Below are positions 1 to 8,090 of a stretch of 26,048 bases of DNA, in pieces. Position 1 is the first letter of the stretch. Every line of letters begins with the position of its first letter. The notes below the pieces were generated by a model. That model made no database searches. It was not told the DNA's origin and saw only the letters and a program-made list of their open reading frames with translations. The translations under genes were made by a program, and so were the position numbers. Location: NCBI GenBank assembly GCA_963579025.1, contig CAUZFZ010000148.1, positions 1 to 26,048 of the forward strand. Direction: 5' to 3'. The DNA comes from CAUZFZ01 sp963579025. Its GTDB lineage: Bacteria > Planctomycetota > Planctomycetia > Planctomycetales > Planctomycetaceae.

Positions 1-68
1 ACCAGACTCTCGGTTACAGAACACCTGACGAATTCGAAGAAGAACACCGCACTAAACTCGCCGTCTAA
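1..68 (+). CDS. IS3-family transposase, C-terminal end (partial)
   Basis: The open frame entering from the left edge (first full codon at 3, TAA at 66-68) encodes 21 residues containing LGYRTPDEFEEEHR. A Leu-Gly-Tyr-x-Thr-Pro-x-Glu-Phe block just before the stop is the usual C-terminus of IS3-family integrase-core (DDE) transposases (OrfB). The catalytic residues lie outside the window, so activity cannot be judged. About 40 nt follow before a different gene fragment begins, the space expected for the right terminal inverted repeat of such an element. Confidence 0.7.
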   Translation, partial: QTLGYRTPDEFEEEHRTKLAV

Positions 69-106
69 ATTCTATTTCCGGTGTCCACTTTCATTGGTCT
101 ATCGCA
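69..106 (+). mobile_element. Probable right end of the IS3-family element
   Basis: The stretch between the transposase stop and the next coding fragment contains GGTGTCCACTTTCATTGG, which resembles the TGTCCACTTT-type terminal inverted repeats of IS3-family elements, and it ends in CA at 105-106 as those elements do. The left end is outside the window, so the inverted repeat and any target duplication cannot be confirmed and the exact boundary is approximate. Confidence 0.4.
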
Positions 107-298
107 GGCGAGACCGTCACTATCTCTGCGGACGATCCATTCATTCACACGGACGACGGTGTCAGGATCCCGGTTGACGGTCTTCCCGCAAATCAACCCA
201 TGCAGTTCCAGATGACACGATTCAAAGATCGGGACGGGAGGATCGTGGAAGACTGGGACATTGCCTCTGGGTCGGCGACCGATTCCGGAAACTTCTGA
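107..298 (+). pseudogene. C-terminal fragment of an unidentified gene, apparently cut by the IS
   Basis: A frame different from that of the transposase runs without a credible start codon from the presumed IS end to TGA at 296-298. It encodes about 63 residues of ordinary soluble-protein composition, starting GETVTISADDPF and ending SATDSGNF, with planctomycete-like codon use. No family is recognised. Reading directly out of the insertion-sequence end with no start suggests the 3' remainder of a gene interrupted by the insertion. It could instead be chance open frame; its length alone is not conclusive. Confidence 0.45.
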
Positions 299-368
299 TG
301 CGTCACGGGGACAACCTCCCAGTCTGTCTCCGGGCACTGTCTGTCGCACGGCTCGCCCTCCCGGAGCG

Positions 369-423
369 GCCACTTCGCGAAAAGGGAAGTCGGCATTGGG
401 TCGAAGTGGCGGCCGTCACTTCG
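369..423. repeat. Nested inverted repeats at the 3' end of the PQQ/LamG gene
   Basis: GCCACTTCG (369-377) is exactly complementary to CGAAGTGGC (402-410). The same right arm can instead pair with GTCACTTC (415-422) around a GGCC tetraloop, with one G-T wobble. The structure spans the minus-strand stop codon at 416-418. There is no T-run directly behind it on either strand, so it is at best a weak or factor-assisted 3'-end structure. Confidence 0.35.
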
Positions 424-2497
424 GCGATCCGGCGAGTCGATACCGCTGCTGCACTTCGCTGCCAGTCATCGCACGAGTGTAGATCGAGAACCGATCGATC
501 TGTCCGCGCCACTTCCGGACCGTTCCACCATCCCACTCGTCGCCCAGCAGTAGATGATGCTTCGCGTCCCAGTTGGTGAAGTCGCCCTGAACACGATTCG
601 TGTTCACCGTCTGGTGTCCATTAATCCAACACTCAAGCTGACCAGGACGGTAACTGACGACGACATGAGACCGTTTGTTCGCAGGAAGCGAGCCGAGCTT
701 CACCTCGGGTTTCATGCCATTCGTCCCCGTCCGGGTTGTCCGCAACCTCAGGATCAGTTGGTCGCCTTCCTGGCCGATCGTGAAATTGCGTGAGTATCCA
801 TCCGATGAAAAACTCACGATTCGTGCTGGCCCCGTCTGCTTCGGTCGCTTCGATGTGAGCACAGTTTCGATGCTGATCTGGCTGCTGCGCTGACCGGCTC
901 GAACGAGCGGTCCCTCGAGTCCCGAAAGTAGAAACGCTCCACCGTCGAACTGCAGCTCGCCGCCGGATGCCACTGTCGCCTTCTCACGCGGTTTCAAGGT
1001 GACCTTCGAGGCTTCTGGAAATCCGACCAATGCTCGCCTGGACTCGAAGCCACGATCCCAGGCGATTGCCAGAGCCTCGCGAGTGCCCGGCCATTCGCCT
1101 TTCAGTGGCACAACCGGAACGGGCTTCACGGGAGTCGCAGCGGACGGAGATGTCGTGGGACGCGATGGAGTGGGGGAAGTATTCGCGACCGTCGTACCAG
1201 CTTTCGCGGCCAGTTCCGCCGAGACCGCAATGCAGCGAACGCTGCCGTTTCGATCACGGCAAACAAGTCGACCGTTTGAAAGCACGACGTGCGGCCACGC
1301 ATCAGTTCTCGACAAGACCGATCCCGCGGCAAGCTGTGTGTACTTCCGCGGCGATCGCTTCGCCGTTTCGACCAGAGACAGATCGCCCTTGTTGGCATAC
1401 ACAATCAAACGGTCGTCACTGGTCAAAATGCACGAGCCCTGAGAACCGACTTTGCCACCGGACCACAGTTCTTTGCCGGTTTCAAAGTCAACGCAATGGA
1501 CGCCGCGCCAGGCCCAGTAGATGCGACCATCGTGAATCAGCGGGCTGCAGACTCCCGACGCCAGTTCGTTTTCCCAGACCTTTGTGGCACCCTTGAGCGT
1601 CACTTTCACGCGGCACATCGCGTAGTGGTTGTAGGCCGAAGTGATGATCACCGAATCTCCGGACACTGCCGGTGTCGGGATGTTGTTCGCGAAGTCCGTT
1701 GTCCACGGGTAAACGGCCACAGTCCTGCCGGCACGGGAACCGTCAATGCTCGTCACAACAAGATTTCGCAGCGTCAGAACTGCGACGCACGAAACACCCT
1801 CGACAACAATCGGGACTGGGCCGCCGGTGTGCCCGGCTTCGTCGAAGCTCTCCGATTCCCACAATTCGCGACCAGTCTGCTTGTCGAATGCGATCAGGTT
1901 ACCGGTCTCTCCACCCACCTCCACAATCAACTGATTGCCGGTGACAAGTGGCGAACTCATGTAGCCGTAATCGCGCTGCGTCTTTTTGCGCACAGCGACT
2001 TCGGGGCGACGCTTCGCCTTGTAGCGATCGTAGAGATTCAGCGACCAGACCTGCTTCCCGTCCAGCCGAGTGTCCCAGGCATTCAGATCGCCATCCACAC
2101 CAAGTGTAAACAGCATTCCAGTTTCCGGGTCGTACTCGGGCGTCGAACACGCTCCCGAATACAGACTCTGATCGCCTGTGGCGTGACGACCGTAACGCGG
2201 CGAGTTGTACGTCTGCCGCCACAGTTCTTTGCCGCGATCCGCGTCCAGACAGATCACCGAATCGCGATTGCTCGACCAGCCCGTGAGGAAGACTCGGCTG
2301 CCGACCGCGACAGGCGATGAACTGCCCTGGCCAACGGTGGCCTGCCACAGATCGCCCTTGAGCCACAGTTTGCCGTCCCAGCCGGACGGTTCCGAGGAAA
2401 CGTCGTTTCTGGACGGTCCACGCCAGTGAGGCCAGTCCGCGCCCAAGGCTGATATGTGTGAAAACACCAGGATCAGCAGCGCTGGAATTCGAAGCAT
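416..2497 (-). CDS. Secreted PQQ-like beta-propeller protein with C-terminal LamG-like domain
   Basis: The product is 693 aa. A signal peptide (about residues 1-19, ending ISALGA) is followed by DWPHWRGP, the usual opening of planctomycete PQQ-propeller proteins. Repeats of the form G..I.A.D...G.ELW (ICLDADRGKELW, LIAFDKQTGRELW, HCVDFETGKELW) fill residues about 50-430 as blades of a BamB-like propeller. A Thr/Pro/Ser-rich linker near 435-465 leads to a concanavalin-A/LamG-like domain (about 490-690, with HVVVSYRPGQLECWINGHQ near its end). The role is probably periplasmic or extracellular binding or scaffolding; no catalytic residues are identified. The ATG start has AGGTG 5 nt upstream. It is divergent from a second propeller gene. 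The fold call is firm, the function unknown. Confidence 0.85.
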   Translation of the reverse strand: MLRIPALLILVFSHISALGADWPHWRGPSRNDVSSEPSGWDGKLWLKGDLWQATVGQGSSSPVAVGSRVFLTGWSSNRDSVICLDADRGKELWRQTYNSPRYGRHATGDQSLYSGACSTPEYDPETGMLFTLGVDGDLNAWDTRLDGKQVWSLNLYDRYKAKRRPEVAVRKKTQRDYGYMSSPLVTGNQLIVEVGGETGNLIAFDKQTGRELWESESFDEAGHTGGPVPIVVEGVSCVAVLTLRNLVVTSIDGSRAGRTVAVYPWTTDFANNIPTPAVSGDSVIITSAYNHYAMCRVKVTLKGATKVWENELASGVCSPLIHDGRIYWAWRGVHCVDFETGKELWSGGKVGSQGSCILTSDDRLIVYANKGDLSLVETAKRSPRKYTQLAAGSVLSRTDAWPHVVLSNGRLVCRDRNGSVRCIAVSAELAAKAGTTVANTSPTPSRPTTSPSAATPVKPVPVVPLKGEWPGTREALAIAWDRGFESRRALVGFPEASKVTLKPREKATVASGGELQFDGGAFLLSGLEGPLVRAGQRSSQISIETVLTSKRPKQTGPARIVSFSSDGYSRNFTIGQEGDQLILRLRTTRTGTNGMKPEVKLGSLPANKRSHVVVSYRPGQLECWINGHQTVNTNRVQGDFTNWDAKHHLLLGDEWDGGTVRKWRGQIDRFSIYTRAMTGSEVQQRYRLAGSPK

Positions 2498-2678
2498 GTC
2501 ACACCTGTGTCAGTCCAGATCGGATTCAATCCGCAACGCTCACCGAGAGCATCGCAGAACTGATTCATACCGGCTGTCAGTATTGGACGTTATCCTCGAC
2601 GATTCAGAAAGGATGCGATGGCAGACGCCCGGATCGTCATCGCAGATTCAGCCTGCCCGAAATCGAAAGGTGTAACCA
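2498..2678. promoter_or_regulatory. Divergent promoter region between two PQQ-propeller genes
   Basis: These 181 bp separate the start codons of two divergently transcribed propeller genes and must hold a promoter for each unless one is read from outside. No convincing -35/-10 pair was found on either strand. The only clear signals are the two ribosome-binding sites. Confidence 0.4.
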
Positions 2679-3935
2679 GTGAATACCTGTGTCCCCAGAT
2701 TTGTCGTGTTGAGCCTGTGCCTGACGGGAGTGTTGCTGTCATCCGCACTCGCGGGAGACTGGACACAGTTTCGAGGACCTGGCGGTCTTGGTGTGTCCAA
2801 CGAAACCAACTTGCCCGTGACATGGAACGCTTCGGATAACGTCGTCTGGCGCAAGGCGCTGCCCGGGTACGGAGCGTCCAGCCCCATCGCACTCGGCGAT
2901 CACATGTATGTCACGTGTTACAGCGGGTACGGCATCGATCGAAACTCGGGCAGCACGGAAGACCTGCGACTGCACGTCGTTTGTCTGAACAAGGCCAATG
3001 GAGACATCGTCTGGGACAAGCAGATCCAGCCGAAACTGCCCGAATCAGCGCGGGTCCGTGATCACGGATACGCCGGGCCGACGCCCGTGACCGACGGGAA
3101 GTCTCTGTTTGTGTTCTTCGGTAAGACCGGAGTGCTCAAGTTTGACCTGGATGGCAATCAGTTGTGGCAGGCAGATGTTGGCTCGGGCACGCATGGCTGG
3201 GGCTGTGGAACATCGCCCGTGCTTTACAAAAACCTTGTCATCGTTAATGCCAGTGTCGAGAGCCGTTCTCTCGTGGCCATCGATCAGGGGACGGGTGAAG
3301 AAGCGTGGCGGTCGCCGGGCATGAGCAGTTCATGGAACACACCGCACCTTGTGCAGGTACCAGATGGTGGACAGGAGCTGGTGGTCAGCGTGCAACGCGC
3401 TATTCTGGGATTTGATCCGGCAACCGGTGAGAAACTGTGGCGCTGCAATGGCATCCAGGACTATGTCTGCCCGAGTGTGGTTTCACAGGATGGAATCGCA
3501 TACGTCATCGGCGGACGCACATCTCGAGCGATCGCTGTCCGAGCCGGCGGTCGAGGTGATGTCACTGAGACGCACCGGTTGTGGGAAGCAAAAGCCGGAG
3601 CGAATGTGTGCTCACCGATCATTCACGACGGTCATCTGTACTGGGTCAGCGACCGCAGTCGAGTGGCCTATTGTCTGCGACTGACCGATGGCGAGATCAT
3701 CTATCAGGAGCGATTCCCGGATCAGCCGTACGCATCGGCGACAGCCGGCGATAACAAGATCTACATCACCACACGCCGCGGAGGCACCTACGTGCTGGCA
3801 GCCAAACCGGAATTCGAACAACTGGCCCACAACGAACTGGATGACACCAGCACTTTCAACGCCAGCCCGACAATCTCCGACGGGCGGCTCTACCTGCGCA
3901 GCGACCGCTTCCTGTACTGCATCGGGGCGAATTGA
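2679..3935 (+). CDS. Secreted PQQ-like beta-propeller repeat protein
   Basis: The product is 418 aa. The start is GTG at 2679, 8 nt after GAAAGG; it places a signal peptide (residues 1-26, hydrophobic core VVLSLCLTGVLLSSALA) ahead of GDWTQFRGPGGLGVS. Propeller blades carry the PQQ-type signature, for example GFDPATGEKLW and AIDQGTGEEAW, over most of the protein. Unlike its divergent neighbour it ends directly after the propeller with no linker or LamG domain. Such proteins are abundant in planctomycetes and resemble BamB, but an outer-membrane assembly role cannot be assumed. No quinoprotein dehydrogenase catalytic features are seen. Confidence 0.85.
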   Translation: MNTCVPRFVVLSLCLTGVLLSSALAGDWTQFRGPGGLGVSNETNLPVTWNASDNVVWRKALPGYGASSPIALGDHMYVTCYSGYGIDRNSGSTEDLRLHVVCLNKANGDIVWDKQIQPKLPESARVRDHGYAGPTPVTDGKSLFVFFGKTGVLKFDLDGNQLWQADVGSGTHGWGCGTSPVLYKNLVIVNASVESRSLVAIDQGTGEEAWRSPGMSSSWNTPHLVQVPDGGQELVVSVQRAILGFDPATGEKLWRCNGIQDYVCPSVVSQDGIAYVIGGRTSRAIAVRAGGRGDVTETHRLWEAKAGANVCSPIIHDGHLYWVSDRSRVAYCLRLTDGEIIYQERFPDQPYASATAGDNKIYITTRRGGTYVLAAKPEFEQLAHNELDDTSTFNASPTISDGRLYLRSDRFLYCIGAN

Positions 3936-3978
3936 GCCTGGCACGATCAGGAGTGTCTGAGGCACTTGTCAGGACATG

Positions 3979-5823
3979 CTACGGTCGGACGACCACCAGC
4001 AGTGTCGCGAACCAACGCTTCGAATCCGGTGCCTGAAACATCTCCACGCCGTACGCATCAACCGGCCCGTTCAGTGTGTTGATGCTGTCGGGATTGGACA
4101 GCCAGGATTCGACGGCCATGACTGCGGCATCCTGAATTGATCGCGAGTCGTCGGCTGCAAAGAACAGCTCGCGAACCTGAGCTGTTTCACCGAATTCAGC
4201 CGCAATCGCGGCGCGGCGACTGGTCGGCTCAAAGGCACCGGCCTGTCCGTACTGAGCCATGAAGCGGCAGTTTCGATCGGCCAGCTGATCCAGGATGTCC
4301 GCACTTTCCCGGGCAGCCAGGCGAGATTCTGGATTCGCTGTCCGCAATGCCAGCAGCACACTGCGGTGTGTCACCGTGCCGTATGGCAGGTCGAGCAGCG
4401 TCTTCACCACATCCGGTGAAAAACGCCCGGCGGGAGACTGCGGCAGCGCCGAAACTACGCGGCCATACCAGGCGCTTTCGGGATCAGTCAGGTCGACGAC
4501 CGCGATTCCGGGTTGCAGGTTCAGGTGCCGGAATGCCCGGTGCTCCAGTAACAACGTTCCACCACTCTGTCCGGGGATTGTCGTGTTGGCGGGCATGACC
4601 AGACGCACGAACGCATCCAGTGGCGTCGCAAGGCCCGGTACTGCCGATCCGTTATTGAGCGAATTGATCGACTCCGGATCCACCGTGTCTCGAAATACGA
4701 CCAGCAATTGTCGGCGCTGCTTTGTCGCCTGCTGGTAGGCCGTCTGGTAATCCTGGTGCCATGTGAGCGTTCCAACCGTCGTCGCTGGCTCCGCACTGGG
4801 GCGTTCACCTGCTGGGGGCTCGACCTGGCCTGACAGTTGAGCCGGTTGTGATTCCGCGGCCACCACTTGCGGCGGCTGTGCCGGGTTGTCACCAACAACA
4901 CTGTCCGCGTTATTCGCAGAGGATGTCGGGTTTTGCGGTGTGCCGTCTGGTTGTCGGGAGACTATCGCGGAATCGAGTGCTTCGGCAGCCGGATCGGGAA
5001 GAATGATCGATGGCGGTTGGGACTGTCCCGATTGTGCCTCGATCGGCTGTACCGGGTTCGATCCGGTCGGTTCATTGGCCTGCGGTTCGTCGACTCCTGC
5101 CGAAAGTCCACCAGGGATGTTCAGCCCCACGCGTTCCAGCAGCGCGAGACCTGGAATCTTCGGCATGTCGTCTCCGCGCGACGCTGCGAGCCAGACGGTT
5201 CCGCCGCACAAACCCAGCAGGATGGTCGCTGCTGAGAATGCTCCCAGGGGAAACCGCGATCGACGGCGTGACGATGAGTTCTTCGCCAGTGACAGCTTGC
5301 AGTGCGGGCAATCCTTGAGGTCTTCGGCCACCTGTCGCAGGAGTGTCAGACAGTCGGCGTTCGGACACACCATCGCCCGCGCGTCTGTGTTATGGCACTG
5401 AAATCCCCAGCACCACACGAGTCGTTCCGAATTGTCTTTCGTGCGGACTCGATACAGATACCCGTCATAGTTCCCGATAGGCGGCTGCAACCGGTTGAAG
5501 ATCAGCCGCTCGCTGGGGCTGACAGGTTTGACGTCAAACAGCGACTTCTTCAGACGGTCAAAATCGGATGACAGCGGTCCTTCCAGATCGGCTTCGGTGG
5601 CCAGTGCCCGTTCGACGATCTCCTCCCGCTTGCCACCTCGTTGGACGTGAAACGTGACACCGTTCTCGTCGAGTTCCGGTTCTGCCAGCAGATCGCCGAA
5701 CCAGCCGAGCAGCACCTGATAGGTCAGTTTCTTCACATCCAGCATTGGCAGCCCAGGCGCCAGCGCCAGCGGATGAAAGTCAGACTGGCTCGTCAACGGA
5801 ATGCGAACAAGAACCTCACTCAT
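3979..5823 (-). CDS. Zinc-ribbon membrane protein with thioredoxin-like and possible CAP-like regions, unknown function
   Basis: The product is 614 aa with four visible parts. Residues 1-130 form an unfamiliar N-terminal region. Six cysteines follow at 138, 143, 153, 158, 172 and 175, arranged like a zinc-binding module. One transmembrane segment (about 193-214) follows a basic stretch. A long Pro/Gln/Ser-rich linker (about 240-348) leads to a C-terminal portion. Residues 350-445 resemble a thioredoxin-like fold (RQLLVVFRD) but lack CxxC, so redox catalysis is unlikely. Residues 480-614, with AVMAVESWLSNPDS and AYGVEMFQAPDSKRW, are reminiscent of a degenerate CAP/SCP domain; this is inference. 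Topology would put the zinc module in the cytoplasm and the rest outside. It converges on the propeller gene at 3935. Confidence 0.7.
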   Translation of the reverse strand: MSEVLVRIPLTSQSDFHPLALAPGLPMLDVKKLTYQVLLGWFGDLLAEPELDENGVTFHVQRGGKREEIVERALATEADLEGPLSSDFDRLKKSLFDVKPVSPSERLIFNRLQPPIGNYDGYLYRVRTKDNSERLVWCWGFQCHNTDARAMVCPNADCLTLLRQVAEDLKDCPHCKLSLAKNSSSRRRSRFPLGAFSAATILLGLCGGTVWLAASRGDDMPKIPGLALLERVGLNIPGGLSAGVDEPQANEPTGSNPVQPIEAQSGQSQPPSIILPDPAAEALDSAIVSRQPDGTPQNPTSSANNADSVVGDNPAQPPQVVAAESQPAQLSGQVEPPAGERPSAEPATTVGTLTWHQDYQTAYQQATKQRRQLLVVFRDTVDPESINSLNNGSAVPGLATPLDAFVRLVMPANTTIPGQSGGTLLLEHRAFRHLNLQPGIAVVDLTDPESAWYGRVVSALPQSPAGRFSPDVVKTLLDLPYGTVTHRSVLLALRTANPESRLAARESADILDQLADRNCRFMAQYGQAGAFEPTSRRAAIAAEFGETAQVRELFFAADDSRSIQDAAVMAVESWLSNPDSINTLNGPVDAYGVEMFQAPDSKRWFATLLVVVRP

Positions 5824-6264
5824 CGGTGACCTCGCAGCAGGGCTGGCCTCAGTGGTTGCAAGTCGACTCGGAGGAGCCGGCGCGCACTGGTGGCGGGAGT
5901 GCTGAATCAGTTATCGACTTCGCAAAGCGTGCAGGCAGCACGCACTTGCGGCAGTCGATACCAACCATAACCCCCCTGCGTCTGGCGTCTCCGGCAAAGG
6001 AGGACCTGCGGCCCGGATTCGGTTGGGCCGGTTGTCGGTCGTATCGAGTCTGCGCGGATGTTGAGGAACTCACCGATTCCGTCGGTTCCCGGCGACAGAG
6101 ACAAGCGATCGGCATGACCGTCATATTGCGGCGGCAGGACGAATGATCTGACAGTGAGGTGAATTTCGAATATCCAACAAGGAACTCCGAATGATGAAGT
6201 GCCGTCTTCGGATTTCGACATTCCTTGTTGGACATTCGAAATTCAAACCTTGAATACCGACCCT
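5824..6264. other. 441-bp intergenic region without a supported gene
   Basis: This spacer separates two minus-strand genes. The open frames across it have no family signature, and the longest runs straight through the palindromic repeat at 6161-6244. It should contain the promoter for the 3979-5823 gene (start at 5823), but no convincing -35/-10 pair was found. The only definite structure is the repeat, which lies 20 bp past the stop of the gene ending at 6265. Confidence 0.5.
6161..6244. repeat. Long palindromic intergenic element
   Basis: The left arm 6161-6184 (core CGAATATCCAACAAGGAA) and right arm 6221-6244 (core TTCCTTGTTGGACATTCG) are 24 bp each and complementary at 23 of 24 positions. 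An inner inverted repeat, TCCGAA (6186-6191) with TTCGGA (6207-6212), extends the hairpin. It sits just behind the 3' end of the minus-strand gene ending at 6265. From memory, very similar CCAACAAGGAA palindromes are scattered between genes in planctomycete genomes, suggesting a dispersed REP/MITE-like family; that part is recollection, not shown by this window, which holds only one copy. Confidence 0.8.
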
Positions 6265-7974
6265 CTACCAGTCGATTTTCAATGTCGCTTGTAGGGATTC
6301 CGCATGGATGCCCGTGCTGAGACTTAGTTGTTTGAGCATCCGCAGTAGCGTGAGTCCAAGGTCAAACTCCGCGGCGGCCTGCTCGGGGCTCTTACCTTTC
6401 TGAATCTCTCGCCCGGTCAGAAAGTCGCGGTTCGTCACCAGCAGATCGGCGACTGGAGCGAAGTCGGCTGTGAGTTCGAAGTTGCGGTTCGCTCGTCGCT
6501 CGTCATCGTCCGGCGCCTGCAATCGATCAATCAGCGTACGGCACAGGTCCAGGGACGACGAAATGATGTAGCGGTCCTCGACCTGGGCGGACGCCACCGT
6601 GAAGTTGTATGCGATCGGCAAACGTTCGCCTTTGGGACGCTCAAGGTGGCGCGAGAATGCAATCTGCACACCCTTCCATGTCTCCGATGACTGCACCATC
6701 GGTTCCCGACCCTCCTGTCCGGCGTTCACGTTGAGGATGAATGACAGCGTCTGCATGAAGAGTTTCACGATGTCACTGCCCTCTTCGGGTTTGGCCAGAT
6801 CGACCAGCAGAGCAAAACCAGGGAGCTCAACACCTGGGCGGCCGTCCAACTGGCTGAAATCCTGCGGTGCGGTGACAAACGTCAGATTCGATCCCAGCAG
6901 TGGCAGTACGTCGGTTCCAAAATCCCGACCTGGCAGGAAGTTCCCGATTCCGGCTTCGAACTTGTCGAACTCGGGAAGCAGGTCCTCACGCAGCAGTTTT
7001 TCCCGCTTCTGGTACCAGTCGGCGAAGTCCCGATGCAGTGTGAATCCCGCGAGTCGGTCTTTGAGTCTCGGGATCGCAGCGGCTCCGGTTGAGTCGGGAT
7101 CCGAAAAGAACGGAGCCCACCGTTCGTCGAGGTCCGACACGGCGACTCCGCCAGTCAGTGATAGACCGGATTCGTCGACGTCCAGAGTGAGTCCCGCCCA
7201 CGGACTTTGCGCGAGCTGTTCGGCGATTCCTCCAAACAACAGCGAAGCCACCGCGTTGTCGAGTTTCTCTGGGACGAACCGACCACCGGCCGCCTGTGAA
7301 ATCATCTGCGTGTTGACGAACGCACGGACCAGATGGTCTTTATCGAGTTGCTGCTCCATGGCCTGGAATGAATCGAGCTTCGCCAATCCGTTGCCTGCCT
7401 GCCCTCTGCCGACTTTCTCCAGCAATTCGCGGCGGTTGGAAACTCCCAGCCAGTTATCGGCGTACACAACCGTCAGGTCGTCTCCCACCTGGATGTGCAG
7501 GGCTCCGTCCTTCGCCTTTGACGTAATGTTGTCCTCGGCCAGCACCAGAAACGGCTCGAGGCGTTCGCGCAGTCGCGAGAGGATCTCGGTATCGGCCGGT
7601 CGGACCAGCAGAACACCATCCGGCTGCGAGCGGCCTTCATGCGGGTGCAACGACAGAGTGACTGTTCCACTCAGCAGTTGTTCCACGACCGTCCATGCAT
7701 CCATGCCAAGCTGCGTTTCGGCAATCTGTATTGCCGCAAGCAACTTGCGAGCCTGCGGTGTCTGCCACACCTTCTCTGATTGTGGCGAGGCTTGAATCAG
7801 CTTATGTGCTGTCGAATCCTTGGCGAGTCTGACAATCGAGCCCAGATCGCTTGCCTCGACATAGACGACAGCGTCGTCGGGTGTCGACGCCGCTGGCGAG
7901 TCGGCACCTCGCAGTGGTGCGCATCCCGCAATCACTGCCGCACAGACTAGAACTCCTCGTCGAATTCCGTTCAT
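6265..7974 (-). CDS. Secreted protein of unknown function (planctomycete type)
   Basis: The product is 569 aa. The ATG at 7974 is preferred over an adjacent in-frame GTG at 7977 because GGAG lies 6 nt upstream of the ATG. The N-terminus is a signal peptide (GVLVCAAVIAGCAPLRGADS); IAGC could be a lipobox, or cleavage may occur after RGA. The mature protein is mixed alpha/beta, without further membrane segments or cysteine motifs, and opens with DDAVVYVEASDLGSIVRLAK. That opening recalls large planctomycete proteins of the DUF3352 type, but the assignment is tentative and no catalytic motif was found. It ends 20 bp from a palindromic repeat and shares its direction with the kinase gene upstream (116 bp gap), so the two could be co-transcribed. 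Confidence 0.7.
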   Translation of the reverse strand: MNGIRRGVLVCAAVIAGCAPLRGADSPAASTPDDAVVYVEASDLGSIVRLAKDSTAHKLIQASPQSEKVWQTPQARKLLAAIQIAETQLGMDAWTVVEQLLSGTVTLSLHPHEGRSQPDGVLLVRPADTEILSRLRERLEPFLVLAEDNITSKAKDGALHIQVGDDLTVVYADNWLGVSNRRELLEKVGRGQAGNGLAKLDSFQAMEQQLDKDHLVRAFVNTQMISQAAGGRFVPEKLDNAVASLLFGGIAEQLAQSPWAGLTLDVDESGLSLTGGVAVSDLDERWAPFFSDPDSTGAAAIPRLKDRLAGFTLHRDFADWYQKREKLLREDLLPEFDKFEAGIGNFLPGRDFGTDVLPLLGSNLTFVTAPQDFSQLDGRPGVELPGFALLVDLAKPEEGSDIVKLFMQTLSFILNVNAGQEGREPMVQSSETWKGVQIAFSRHLERPKGERLPIAYNFTVASAQVEDRYIISSSLDLCRTLIDRLQAPDDDERRANRNFELTADFAPVADLLVTNRDFLTGREIQKGKSPEQAAAEFDLGLTLLRMLKQLSLSTGIHAESLQATLKIDW

Positions 7975-8090
7975 CACAGGCTCCAGGACTGGGGCGTCGG
8001 GTTCCAGTGGATCGTCGATTTCAAGCTCGCGACTCCGTGGACCAGAGTTGTTTACCCGGAGACTTCTGCGCGGGATTCAGAAATGTCCGG

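Noticed and set aside
3954..3976. Possible bidirectional terminator between convergent genes (TGTCTGA with TCAGGACA)
   Set aside because: The stem has a bulge and there is no T-run on either side; it may be chance.
5907..6221. 104-residue minus-strand frame in the 5824-6264 spacer
   Set aside because: Its N-terminal part is simply the translation of the palindromic repeat and the rest resembles no protein.
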